Origin: Ascochyta rabiei
Lineage: Eukaryota; Ascomycota; Dothideomycetes; Pleosporales; Didymellaceae
Length of the DNA: 64,000 nucleotides
Assembly: GCF_004011695.2 (NCBI RefSeq)
Contig: NC_082409.1
Span: 1,860,001 to 1,924,000, forward strand
Direction of reading: 5' to 3'
Shown here: positions 20,681-30,857 of the stretch, in pieces
Layout of the letters: each line of letters opens with the position of its first letter
How positions within the stretch are numbered: the first letter of the stretch is position 1
Made by a program: the position numbers and the translations under genes
The notes under the pieces: generated by a model
Databases searched by the model: none
The model's input: the letters and a program-made list of their open reading frames with translations, nothing else
Told to the model about the DNA's origin: nothing

Positions 20681-21870
20681 ATGGGGAAACACTCCAAGAT
20701 CCCCAATATGCCTCCGGGAATGGAGTCTCGCCCTTACAACCAGGCCAAAGAGCGATTGCCGGGCAAGACTCTGTGTGAGCTGTGCAACAAGGTACTTGAC
20801 ACGCCCCTTTGGTCTGTACACAAGAACTCGAAGAAGCACCGCGCTGCAGAGAGCGCTGAGAAGGCGAAGGAGAATGCCAAGGTCAACAACAACAACGGAT
20901 TCGACGGCCGCAGTGGCAAGGCATCTGGCTTTTCGCCCGAACTCGACTCTGGCTTTGACCTGGCTCCTCCTAGTACTGGCAACGACACTTGGGCCTCCTC
21001 TGGTAATGACGGCTGGGGCTCCTCTGGCGGCTTCAGCGTCGAGCCGAGCCACGGCAACAAGACTCGTGGTGGCGGAGGTGATCGTGCCTGCTTCGGCTGC
21101 GGCGAAATCAGTCATACGAAGCGCGACTGTCCCAAGGGTGGTTCTTCAGGAGGCCGTGCGTGCTTTGGCTGTGGTGAAGCTGGTCACACCAAGCGCGAGT
21201 GCCCCAAGGGTGGCTCTGGCGGCGGAGGACAGGCCTGCTTCAACTGCGGCATGGAGGGGTACGTTGTTGTCTAGGTGTCGAATGAACGTTACTGACATTA
21301 CCCAGTCACCGCAAGATGGATTGCCCTGAACACCTCAAGCCTCGTGGCGGCGGCGGCGGCGGCAGTGATCGTCTGTGCTTCAACTGTGATCAGCCTGGGT
21401 ATGTTCTTCGCATTGTTACTTATAAGCAACGCTGATCTTCTTCCAGCCACAACAAGGCCGACTGTCCCGAACCTCTCAAGCCTCGCAGCGGCGGTGGAGG
21501 TGGCGGTCGAGCCTGTTTCAACTGCCTACAGCCGGGCCACAACTCGTCGGACTGCCCCCAGCCTCGTGTCGAGCGCTGCCGCAACTGCGACGCAGAGGGC
21601 CATCACAGCCGGGACTGTGATCAGCCAAAGGACTGGAGCAGGGTCAAGTGCACCAACTGTTCCAAGTACGGCCACGGTGCAAAGCGCTGCCCTGAGCCTG
21701 CCGGTGGTGCTGATACGCACGGTGGTGGCGGTGGTTCATGGGATAACAACGGTGGCCCTGCCGCTGCTGCTGCGGGCTGGGACACTAGTAGTGGAGACAC
21801 TGCTGCTGCTGCTGCTCAGGAGTCATCTGGCAACTGGGCTGATGACATGAACGCTACCTCTTCGTGGTAG
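20681..21870 (+). CDS. U1-type zinc finger plus seven CCHC zinc knuckles, RNA/ssDNA-binding type (364 aa)
   Basis: Resembles the CNBP/Gis2/Byr3 group of single-strand nucleic-acid-binding, translation-linked proteins. Exons 20,681-21,258, 21,306-21,398 and 21,447-21,870, each intron splitting a Gly codon inside a knuckle. An N-terminal U1/matrin-like C2H2 finger reads CELCNKVLDTPLWSVHKNSKKH. After a Ser/Gly-rich linker come seven CX2CX4HX4C knuckles: CFGCGEISHTKRDC, CFGCGEAGHTKREC, CFNCGMEGHRKMDC, CFNCDQPGHNKADC, CFNCLQPGHNSSDC, CRNCDAEGHHSRDC, CTNCSKYGHGAKRC. Gly-rich RGG-like spacers lie between them, and the C-terminus is Ala/Gly/Trp-rich. Start 20,681 (MGKHSKIP) is used because the frame upstream has no ATG. 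The finger-plus-knuckle combination is the distinguishing point. Confidence 0.92.
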
Positions 21871-23566
21871 CCTTGTACTGTCATACCTCCAGGGCTTGTC
21901 TGAGCTTTGCTCCCAAGAGTGCAAGTCAGGAAGCATGTTCAACGACCAAGTCATACAAAGCAACAACTACTACGCCAAAGAATGAGCAACTGGTAGCTCG
22001 GACCTGGATGCATGGTCGGACACGGTTCACGACTTCTGACTTGAAGTCGACGCTGTTATTTCATCGCAGCTCGAGTCACGATCATGTACGCCAGGTAAAG
22101 TCGAGAAAAACAAATAGGTTTGGATGTCAAGTGCACCGTCGTTGCCATGTGACACTGTGATCAGTCCATGCCCAATTCATGCTACTACCGTGTGCTGTCC
22201 AATTTCGAGTGTATTCACCTTCTCTTCAGACCGGAATCTTCCTGACAGTCTTGTAGGAGCTGTTTAATTGAAGTCGTGTCCGCCATACCTACCAGGTTGA
22301 GAAGTGCGCGATGTGTGGGGTGGGATCATGGATGTCAGACGGACAGACGGCGGATGATTGGAAGCTGATCCCTCGTGTGTCAAGCAAGAAACCCAAACAC
22401 GCAATGCCAAACAAGCACAGCAACGCGATTCACGCCATGTGCATAAGCGTGCCGCACCCACCTGAGCCAAGGGCACACAGTGGCATTGTTCGCTGTTGCG
22501 CCCTTGCCGGCGGGACGAGGAGGCGATGTGGTGATGCGCCGGCAACCAGTAGTTCAGCGGCGTTCACATGCATGCTGGCGGGCTGCGGGTATACCGGCGA
22601 TTATTGGCTTATGCGCTACAGCGCACTCGCACACGTCTTGACAGCGAAGAAGGCAACCCATGTGCAGCGGAGTGGTGCAGTGGTGCAGTGGTGCAGTGGT
22701 GGTGCCGTGAAGCAGCGGTGCAGCGGTGCCGTCCGTTGTGCAGCAGTGCGACAGGCCTCCTCTGGCGTCGTCAGGCCTCGAGTCGCATGTCGCCGGTTCA
22801 AGCGAGCCAAGCGTGGTGCTGAATGGTCGCCGGTTTGGGACAGCCGGGGTTTTCACTGCATGGTGGACCCTGCCCCGGTCCAGAAGCACTGAGGATCTTG
22901 GACAAGAGTGTGGGTTGTCCCTGGACTAAATTGGACGAGTTGGCGGTGAGCTGTGCGTGCTATAGTGTTGCTGCCCCCCCCCTTTGCTGTTGGCTCCTTC
23001 CAAACGGCTTTCTCCTGCTGCCGCCCGCTTCTTTGTCCAACGACGGTGTTGTTCTTTCTAGACAGTCTGCCATCTGCGGCTGTGTGCAGAAGCAAGTCTC
23101 GAGCCGCCTCCCTGCCACGACCTGGGGTTCCCAGACTTGTTCCGATTTTAATCTCCCATCAAAACCGGGGCCCAGCTGAGCCGAACTCGCATCCTCTTTT
23201 CCAATTCTCGATCTGCACAAAGCGCATCTTTCACGACTCAGCAGGCGACAGTTTCCAAACACGATCCAACCCTGTGCCTTTCTCAGGCAGCGTTGTCCGC
23301 TGGATTTCCTCACGAGCGCCTGACTAGCAGAAGTTGACGGTCACGCTTCACTCTCCTGCAGAGAAGGCGCGAGACCGCACACCTCAGCGCAGCGACGTCT
23401 GCTTGCCACCCTCGGCCTGCCAACCTAACCACCAACCACCTCACCTGCGCGACAAAGGCGGCCATCTGCGAGCATCGCAAACAGGCGCTCCTCACACATC
23501 GCCTGCGCACCCCTACCCACAATCACTTCTGCCGTCTCTTGAGAGACGACCACCACAACCGCGACC
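21871..23566. other. Long intergenic stretch, no supportable gene
   Basis: 1.7 kb. Open frames at 22,311-22,892 (+) and opposite are low-complexity products of a TGGTGCAG-type repeat (22,671-22,701 and degenerate copies to 22,735). A run of nine C lies near 22,975. The right third (about 23,170-23,560) is CT/CA-rich and probably the promoter and leader of the next gene. Confidence 0.5.
22671..22701. repeat. 9-bp tandem repeat (AGTGGTGC-type)
   Basis: AGTGGTGC units recur with 9-bp spacing for three copies, followed to about 22,735 by diverged copies (AGCGGTGC). It is a short variable-number-type repeat in noncoding DNA. Confidence 0.8.
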
Positions 23567-24436
23567 ATGCACCGCAAAAACCCCATCTCCGTGCTGGTCT
23601 ACAACACACTCTTTCCCTCGCCCCTGCCAACAGACCCGCCCTCCTTTTCCGCGCACCTCTCCAAGAACCTCGTCGGCGAAGTCCGCATCGAGACGGCCAA
23701 CTTCTACGGCTCGCTCGACACCATCGAGGCGCGGTACCCCGGGCTGAACTACGCCCACGGACCCCACCGAAAGCGCCTCGGCCGCTTCCCGCACCACAGA
23801 CGCCTCTTTGACGCCTTCGACCGCCTTGGACTGACGGAGAGCGAAATCCAAGGGTTCTGCAGGTGGGAGGGCACGCTGTGGGCGCGCGAGCGGTACGAGC
23901 GCGACGAGGGCGTACGGGTAGTGGACACGACAGGCATGGAGATTGGCGCGTGGGTGGATAACCGACACAACCGACTCGCCAACCGGAAAGGGATCAACGT
24001 CAAGACGGATATTGAAGTGGAAATCGAACGCGTGCCTACTACTGCTGAAGGCGCAGGCGAGCCGCGACATGCGACCGCAGACACGGAGATGGCGGACACG
24101 GAGAGCGAGGACAGCGAAGACGACGCACAGGACCACCTCGACGCAAGCGTAGGATTCGAGCTGAACGCGCGGCTGCTCCACGCTGCGGCGCTGCGGGATC
24201 AGGGCGCGAACGTACCCATGGATCCCGAGTGGGAAGCCTACCTCAAAGAAGCGCAGGAGCGGGGCGAACTGAACATCGACGCCACAAGAGAGGCGCTGCG
24301 CACTATGGCCGGCCAGCTCGTACAGATGGGACAGCAAGCTGCTGCCGCCGCCGCCGCGAACGAGGGACAGGCGGCTGCAACACCACAGGATTTGGAGCAG
24401 CCACAGACGTTCCAGCACCCCGCTGCGCCGGCTTAG
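23567..24436 (+). CDS. Conserved-looking hypothetical protein (289 aa)
   Basis: No named family recognised. A single open exon starting MHRKNPISVLVYNTLFPSPL; the ATG follows a GCGACC context after a long CT-rich leader. The first 140 residues look folded, with a Trp/Arg-rich block (RRLFDAFDRLGLTESEIQGF, then CRWEGTLWARERYERDEG) and then DTTGMEIGAWVDNR. An acidic segment follows (about 170-195, DTEMADTESEDSEDD), then an amphipathic region MDPEWEAYLKEAQERGELN and an Ala/Gln-rich tail. No signal peptide, membrane segment or catalytic signature. Possibly a nuclear or regulatory protein, judging only from the acidic and Gln-rich parts. High GC third positions, like its neighbours, support coding. 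Confidence 0.75.
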   Translation: MHRKNPISVLVYNTLFPSPLPTDPPSFSAHLSKNLVGEVRIETANFYGSLDTIEARYPGLNYAHGPHRKRLGRFPHHRRLFDAFDRLGLTESEIQGFCRWEGTLWARERYERDEGVRVVDTTGMEIGAWVDNRHNRLANRKGINVKTDIEVEIERVPTTAEGAGEPRHATADTEMADTESEDSEDDAQDHLDASVGFELNARLLHAAALRDQGANVPMDPEWEAYLKEAQERGELNIDATREALRTMAGQLVQMGQQAAAAAAANEGQAAATPQDLEQPQTFQHPAAPA

Positions 24437-25174
24437 ACGGTCGGTCCACCTAGTAGCGAGGACACGCAGAGGGCGACGTGGGTTGCGTTGTTTGGACTCC
24501 CGTCCTTTCGTTCCACATGGACACCTCTTTAGGTCCGGTTCTTTTTTTTTTCCTTTCCCTTCTGCCCTGCGAGGATACATGCATATATACTGGCGTTTCT
24601 TTGCATCGAGGCGTTTTTCTTTTTCTTTTCTTTTCTTTGGCACAAGTGGGAGTGTTCTTCCCCATGGAGCTGCGGAAGCGTTGGATACCCCCAGGCCTCT
24701 CTCCTGGATGGGGTTGGTTCGGTTTCTTTTCGTTTCATTTCATTTCAATTCATTTCATGCACGGCGTTTTGCATGGCTCGAAATGCGTGTACATAGATTA
24801 TTTTGGATCGGTGACGACGGGCGGGGCTTGGGTTATTGAGTTGGGGTGGGGTGGGATTGGATTGGATATGAATAGGGATGGGGGAAGGGCTTGGTCATCG
24901 TGGCAAGGGTCACGCAAATAGTCACAGTGGTAATCGAGCATGCGTAGTCGGTGGGCCTTTGTGCATTGGGTCGTTTCTTGCGTTAGGTCGTGGCTTGTGG
25001 TGTGGTAGCTGGTCTACAGCAGCTGTAGCTGTATCTGACCCGAGGTAGCTACGGGCTGCTATCATGACATGCTTGTGCGTTTCTCGAGTGCTTGGTGTGT
25101 GGCTCTCGTCGTCGGCTGTCGTGGTGTGGAGGTCTTGTTTGAGACGTCTCGAGTCTTCCACGCGTTCAGCTCTG
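24437..25174. other. Intergenic, T-rich 3' region
   Basis: 3' flank of the hypothetical gene with long T/TTC runs (24,540-24,760), then the 3' side of the Csn7 gene. A 147-aa plus-strand frame (24,478-24,921) is hydrophobic only because of the T-runs and is not called. Confidence 0.5.
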
Positions 25175-26027
25175 CTACCTTCTTCCCCCGCCTCCCAAGG
25201 CGAACCCGCCAGCGCCTCTCTTCGACCCCCTCGTCACCCTGCCACTCCCACCCTCCTGATCTATGTCCATGGCATCGTCGTCCCCGAGCGCCACGGGGCC
25301 CTTCTTGCTCGCAGCTTTCTCATCGCTCGTCAGCACCTCGATCGTGCGCTCCTTCTTCCGCCTCAGCTTCTCGCGCTCCACGGCATCGCGCCGCACCGTG
25401 TCGACCTGCGCCTCCAGGTCGGCGAGCGCCGCGTCGCAGCGCTGGCTCCATGTCTGCAGCGTCGACTGCAGGGCGGGGAGCGAGCCGGGCGCGAGGTCAC
25501 GCAGGGGCGCGATGGAGGTGACGGAGACGAGGGAGTGTGCAGGGTCGAGGGTGGCGGTGATGAGGCCGGCGTAGATGGCGGTGGTGATGAGCTCTTCGAG
25601 GGCGCGGGCGGTGGGCAGGTCGAGCGCGGCCAGGAGGTGTTTGTAGGTAAGGGTGGCGTGGGAGCGCGAGAGGGGGAGCAGCGAGAGAAGCTGCAGCTTC
25701 TGGTGCTGGGTCGCGGAGAGCTTGGGCAGCTCAGGCCGTGCTGTTGTTGGTCAGTCGGGGCGCTTCCGGTGGTGGAGAGCGCGACGCACACTTGTAGTCC
25801 TCGCAGGTGCCCCAGGCGAAGAGTTCAAGAAGCGTCAGGTAGGGCGCATGCTCCGGGGAGCTCCGTAGGTTCTGGATGTTTGGTGTCTGCAGCAGCTCGG
25901 CGAAGACATAGGTGTTGGGTGCGCTTGTTGCCTGCACAACCAGGTCGGACGCCGCGCGCGGCGAGGTTGCTGATTTGCTGAGGGCGAGGAAAGGCTCGAG
26001 TGCATTGAGCGCCTTGGCTTGCTCCAT
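25175..26027 (-). CDS. csn7: COP9 signalosome subunit 7 (PCI domain, 267 aa)
   Basis: PCI-domain scaffold subunit of the COP9 signalosome, which removes NEDD8 from cullin-RING ligases. Exon 1 26,027-25,790 and exon 2 25,740-25,175. The 49-bp intron has a GTGCGT donor, CTGAC branch and CAG acceptor; only this donor keeps the frame, giving CEDYKSRPELPKLS. The ATG at 26,027 opens MEQAKALNALEPFLAL. The helical repeat part includes ELLQTPNIQNL and PYLTLLELFAWGT. The winged-helix part of the PCI domain reads ATLTYKHLLAALDLPTARALEELITTAIYAGLI, followed by the Csn7-like APLRDLAPGSLPALQSTLQTW. A coiled coil with a basic cluster (REKLRRKKERTIE) and a Gly/Arg-rich tail end the protein. Length is normal for fungal Csn7. 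Confidence 0.9.
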
Positions 26028-27365
26028 CGTCGCTGGCCGCGGTGGGAAGGGAAGGGAATTCACTGGGCGGTTGAGACGGGTTATGCGCAGCTGTGATGCG
26101 CAGCTATGGGCTCGCGTCGTGGTGGGGTGGATGGCAGGCAGCTACGCCGTTTTGGTAGGGAGGCGTTCAGGCGTTCAGCCTTCAGGGTTGCCTGGTGGCG
26201 CTGCCCCGCTACTCTACGATACCCCACGATTCGGCGCTGGAGTGACTAGGTACCCAGATGCAGATGCAGATGCAGATGCAGATGCGAATGCGAATGCGAA
26301 TGCAAATGCAAATGCAAATGCAAATGCAGCTCGCCATCCGAGTCAAAGTCCGTGTCCTTGTTCTCCCCGGTCACGTGCAAGCAGGCGAGAAATTAGAATC
26401 ATGTTCCTGTTTCGCGTCCTGTGCCTCGTGCCTCGTGCCTGAGGCTACCCGGAACATGAAACGTGCTCGTGGACGTGCTGCGAGATAGCCACGACAACAG
26501 GCCCACTCTGTACGAGGGCGGTGCTGTGCGTCAGCAAAGCTCGTGTATGGCAGGCAGTCTGCGCACGCTTCGTCTGCTTGTGGCAGCAGCACTCAACGCT
26601 ACTCAAGGCTCGCATACACCACCGACCACAGCAGCCAGCCAGGCACTGGCTTGACTCGACGGGCATGCAGCCTCTCCGCGCGAGCCTGGTCTGTTCGCGT
26701 GCAGTGCCGTGCTGAGGCTTCGCTCGTCTCAGCCGGGCATCGTCTGAGCTCTTCGACCGCCTTCCCGTTTCAGCTGCCCAGAGAGCACACACGCCACGCC
26801 ATCTTCGCCGGCAACGGTGGTGATGTAAGCAGCACACCGAACATGTACATGAGCACCTGAGCACCTAGCCACCTGGGCATTCACTCCCTGCCTCTCCGCA
26901 CCCATCCGCCTCCCTGGAGTAGATTTGCCCTCTGTCTGACTTGGGTCGACGCCATCACGCACACCTCAGCCGTGGCGATCCATCTATAGCAACCCAATCA
27001 ACGGCGTTCGGGAGCCCTGTCGTGTCCCCTCGGTATTCCCACTTGGCCGGCCCGCCTTCCTCAAGCTTGACTCGGCGCCGGAAGGGCTCTTTCTGCCCAG
27101 CGACACGTTAATCTATTTCGCCATCTCGCCCTATTGAAGCTGGTCTTCGCTTGTTCGACGCCCGTCCATCTGTTCTTTCCTTGTGCGCCCTCCTCCTGCG
27201 ACACGCCCCCTTTGTATGCTGCAATAAAACAGTCGATCCGCTCATTTTACGCTTCTCCGTTTCCCGACTCCGCCTCGTACGACGACTGTCCGCGCCGCGC
27301 TGACAGTCCGACCTGCACGACAAACGGTCAACCACAGCCGCGACACGCTTCCACCCACCCACACC
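26028..27365. other. Divergent intergenic region, Csn7 / Cu-ATPase
   Basis: Contains a hexanucleotide microsatellite (26,257-26,328) and the long 5' leader/promoter of the copper ATPase gene (about 27,000-27,365). Short frames on both strands at 26,445-26,962 show no domain. Confidence 0.5.
26257..26328. repeat. Hexanucleotide microsatellite with three ordered variants
   Basis: About twelve ATGCRR units in order: ATGCAG block, then ATGCGA block, then ATGCAA block, then a last ATGCAG. The clean blocks suggest expansion after single-base changes. Confidence 0.92.
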
Positions 27366-30300
27366 ATGGCTTCCACGAGCGCCGCCACGGCCCACATGGC
27401 GACGACGACGCTGAAGGTCGAGGGCATGACATGCGGCGCGTGTACCTCTGCCATCGAAACGGGCTTCCAGGGCGTACCAGGCGTAGGGAGTGCGTCTATC
27501 AGTCTGGTCATGGAACGCGCAGTCATCCAACACGACCCGAGCGTCATTTCCGCCGACGACGTCAAGGAAATCATTGAAGACAGGGGCTTTGACGCCGAGG
27601 TGCTGTCCACAGACCTGCCCGTCACCCACACCACCGACGACCATTTTCTGAGCGACTCAGACGACGAAGAGGAGGGCCTGCTCGCAAACGACGGCTGGTC
27701 GACAACCACGCTCTCCGTGGGAGGCATGACCTGTGGTGCCTGCACTTCTGCGGTCGAAGGCGCCTTCAAGGACGTTTCGGGAATCAAGTCCTTCAGCATA
27801 TCGCTGCTTTCCGAGCGCGCCGTCATCGAGCACTGGACCAAGATCATCACACCAGACCAGCTGGCCGAAACAATAGAAGACGTGGGCTTTGACGCAACCG
27901 TGCTGGAAACCGTGGCCGACACGCCCGCGCCCAAGAAGAGCAGGACTGCAAAGAAACAAAAGACAATGACGACAACGCTCGCTGTCGAGGGCATGACATG
28001 TGGCGCCTGTACCTCTGCCATTGAAAATGGTTTCAAGGACGTGCCTGGCGTGTACCAGTTCAACATCAGCTTGCTCGCAAACCGCGCGGTGCTCGTTCAC
28101 GACCCTGCCAAGCTCAGTGCCGAACAGATTGCCGAGACAATCGAGGATTGCGGCTTTGATGCCACCATTCTGTCGTCCGAGGATGCTAGCGTACACCACT
28201 CGTCGTCCAGCCAGGCGCCAATCCACCTCAAGATCTATGGTCTACCAGACATCGAAGCTGCACATGAACTAGAGTCTCTCCTCAGCAACCGGTCCGGCAT
28301 CACTTCCGTTCAGATCAATTTTGCAAACTCAAGAGCCATTGTCAAGCGCGAGCCTCAGGCCATTGGACTTCGAGCTGTAGTCGAAGCCATCGAAGCAGCA
28401 GGCTACAACGCCCTGGTCTCTGATTCCGATGACAACAATGCCCAGCTCGAGTCGCTTGCCAAGACAAAAGAGATTCAGGAGTGGAGACGAGCTGTTGTCT
28501 TTTCTGCTTGGTTCGCCGTCCCAGTCTTTCTCACCAGTATGATCTTTCCCATGTTCTTGCCGTTCCTTGACTACGGCAAGTTCAGTATACTTCCTGGCCT
28601 CTACCTTGGCGACATTGTCTGTCTTGCACTTACCATCCCTGTGCAGTTTGGCATTGGAAAGCGCTTTTACATCTCCGCATACAAGTCTCTCAGCCACGGC
28701 TCCCCAACCATGGATGTCTTGGTCGTTCTGGGTACATCGGCAGCCTTCTTCTTTAGCGTTGCTTCAATGCTCGTGTCCATCTTCGTCCCTCCTCACACCA
28801 AACCCACCACCCTGTTCGACACTAGTACTATGTTATTCACTTTCATCAGCTTAGGTCGCTTCCTCGAGAACCGGGCAAAGGGTCAAACCTCGAAAGCGCT
28901 GTCGAGACTGATGTCTCTAGCACCCTCCATGGCCACCATCTACGCTGATCCAATCGCTGCTGCGAAAGCTGCAGAGGGCTGGGGTGCCACTGACGGGAAA
29001 GATGGTCGTCCTTCCATGGACGTCAACGCTGCCGAAGAACGGGTGATTGCTACTGAACTTATCGAAGTTGGTGACGTAGTCATCCTGCGCCCTGGTGACA
29101 AGATTCCCGCCGACGGCACAGTCACTCGCGGTGAGTCCTACATCGATGAGAGCATGGTCACTGGTGAGGCTATGCCCATTCTTAAGAAAAAGGGAGCCCT
29201 GCTCATGGCTGGTACCGTCAACGGTGCGGCACGTATGGAGTTCATTGTCACGCGTGCTGGCCGTGACACGCAGCTCAGCCAGATTGTTCGACTTGTACAG
29301 GAGGCCCAGACCAGCCGCGCCCCAATTCAACGACTCGCAGATACCGTCGCGGGTTACTTCGTCCCTATCATCATTGCCCTTGGTCTAGCTACCTTTGTCG
29401 CTTGGATGGTCTTGAGCCATGTGCTGCCGTACCCTCCAAAGGTATTCCTCAACCACGCCAGCGGTGGCAAGCTGATGGTATGTGTCAAGCTCTGCATTGC
29501 TGTTATCGTGTTTGCGTGTCCTTGCGCCCTCGGTCTCGCAACGCCCACCGCCGTCATGGTCGGAACTGGTGTCGGCGCGGAGCAAGGTATCTTGGTCAAG
29601 GGTGGCGCTGCTCTGGAGACTGCTACCAAGATCAACCACGTCGTCTTCGACAAGACCGGCACACTCACTATCGGCAAGATGAGCGTCTCCAAGGCCGACA
29701 TTCAGGGCGAGTGGGCCAGCCAGAAGCACCTCTGGTGGACACTCATTGGTCTCGCTGAGATAGGCTCTGAGCACCCCATTGCCAAAGCGATTGTGCGCTC
29801 CGCGAAAGAACATCTCCGTCTTGGCCCCGACGGCATTCTCGATGGCGCAGTAGGAGACTTCGAAGTCGTGGTAGGCAAGGGCGTTACTGCCAATGTCGAA
29901 GCAGCCGTCACCGGCCCGCGCACACGCTACAAGGTCCTTATCGGCAACGCGACCTTCCTCCTCTCCAACGGTGTCAACGTACCGGACCTCATCGATGAAC
30001 CTCTCACTCCTAATCCCAATTCTCGCAACCCACAGAACCGCTCAGCAGGCATAACGACTATCCACACCGCAATTGGCACAACTTATACTGGCGCGCTCAG
30101 CCTCTCCGACACCATCAAGCCTTCCGCCCGCGCTGTCGTCCTTGCCCTCCAACGTCTCGGCATAAAATCATCCATTGTTACTGGTGACACTTCTGCCTCG
30201 GCTCTCGTCGTTGCAGCAGCAGTCGGTATCTCCTCCGAAGATGTACACGCCTCTGCCACTCCTTCCGACAAAAAGGCCATTGTCGCAGACATGCAATCGC

Positions 30301-30857
30301 GCGGCTTCGTTGTCGGCATGGTCGGCGACGGCATCAACGACTCCCCAGCCCTGGCTTCTGCAGACATTGGAATCGCGCTGAGCACGGGTACAGATGTAGC
30401 TATGGAAGCCGCGTCTATTGTGCTTATGAGCAATACCGACTTGCTTGCTATTCCGGCGAGTTTGTGTCTGAGCCGCGCAATCTTCTTCCGGATCAAGCTG
30501 AACCTTGCGTGGGCGTGTATGTACAACTTCGTCGGTCTGCCCTTCGCTATGGGTTTCTTTCTTCCCTGGGGCCTATCCTTGCACCCAATGGCCGCTGGCG
30601 CGGCAATGGCCTGCTCCTCTGTATCGGTCGTCTTGTCCTCGCTGCATCTCAAGTTTTGGCACAGGCCGAGTTGGATGAAGGTTAGTCTTTTGGATCCTGA
30701 TGCGGAGCTGCCGGAGAACGAGAAGGAGATCGAGAGGCTCGAGCAGGGTGGCGTCATCAGCATGGCAAGAGATTGGGTCATGGATAGCTGGGCTGCGTGG
30801 AGGAGGAATAAGGAGGAGGCAAGGTATGTGCCGTTGCAGGACATGGGCGAGCGCTAG
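27366..30857 (+). CDS. ccc2: P1B-type copper-transporting ATPase (Ccc2/ATP7 family, 1,163 aa)
   Basis: Pumps Cu+ into the late Golgi lumen to load multicopper oxidases such as Fet3-type ferroxidases and laccases. Single exon. Three canonical HMA metal-binding domains carry GMTCGAC at about residues 20, 119 and 209. A fourth HMA-like fold (about 278-350, IHLKIYGLPDIEAAHELES) lacks the CxxC. Then come eight TM helices with the actuator SMVTGEAMP (about 597), the ion-path CPC in FACPCALGLATPTA (about 718), the phosphorylation site DKTGTLT (about 762), the nucleotide-domain SEHP (about 802) and the hinge GDGINDSPALASADIG (about 986). Start 27,366 follows a CACACC context. It is the last host gene before the AT-rich compartment, ending only about 220 bp before it, yet has normal base composition and no RIP-type stops. 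Confidence 0.97.
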   Translation: MASTSAATAHMATTTLKVEGMTCGACTSAIETGFQGVPGVGSASISLVMERAVIQHDPSVISADDVKEIIEDRGFDAEVLSTDLPVTHTTDDHFLSDSDDEEEGLLANDGWSTTTLSVGGMTCGACTSAVEGAFKDVSGIKSFSISLLSERAVIEHWTKIITPDQLAETIEDVGFDATVLETVADTPAPKKSRTAKKQKTMTTTLAVEGMTCGACTSAIENGFKDVPGVYQFNISLLANRAVLVHDPAKLSAEQIAETIEDCGFDATILSSEDASVHHSSSSQAPIHLKIYGLPDIEAAHELESLLSNRSGITSVQINFANSRAIVKREPQAIGLRAVVEAIEAAGYNALVSDSDDNNAQLESLAKTKEIQEWRRAVVFSAWFAVPVFLTSMIFPMFLPFLDYGKFSILPGLYLGDIVCLALTIPVQFGIGKRFYISAYKSLSHGSPTMDVLVVLGTSAAFFFSVASMLVSIFVPPHTKPTTLFDTSTMLFTFISLGRFLENRAKGQTSKALSRLMSLAPSMATIYADPIAAAKAAEGWGATDGKDGRPSMDVNAAEERVIATELIEVGDVVILRPGDKIPADGTVTRGESYIDESMVTGEAMPILKKKGALLMAGTVNGAARMEFIVTRAGRDTQLSQIVRLVQEAQTSRAPIQRLADTVAGYFVPIIIALGLATFVAWMVLSHVLPYPPKVFLNHASGGKLMVCVKLCIAVIVFACPCALGLATPTAVMVGTGVGAEQGILVKGGAALETATKINHVVFDKTGTLTIGKMSVSKADIQGEWASQKHLWWTLIGLAEIGSEHPIAKAIVRSAKEHLRLGPDGILDGAVGDFEVVVGKGVTANVEAAVTGPRTRYKVLIGNATFLLSNGVNVPDLIDEPLTPNPNSRNPQNRSAGITTIHTAIGTTYTGALSLSDTIKPSARAVVLALQRLGIKSSIVTGDTSASALVVAAAVGISSEDVHASATPSDKKAIVADMQSRGFVVGMVGDGINDSPALASADIGIALSTGTDVAMEAASIVLMSNTDLLAIPASLCLSRAIFFRIKLNLAWACMYNFVGLPFAMGFFLPWGLSLHPMAAGAAMACSSVSVVLSSLHLKFWHRPSWMKVSLLDPDAELPENEKEIERLEQGGVISMARDWVMDSWAAWRRNKEEARYVPLQDMGER

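Noticed and set aside
22311..22892. 193-aa plus-strand frame and its opposite
   Set aside because: Low-complexity translation of GTGGTGCAG-type repeats; no domain or splice support.
24478..24921. 147-aa hydrophobic plus-strand frame
   Set aside because: Phe/Leu richness comes from T-runs in a 3' flank; no signal-peptide-like start or conserved motif.
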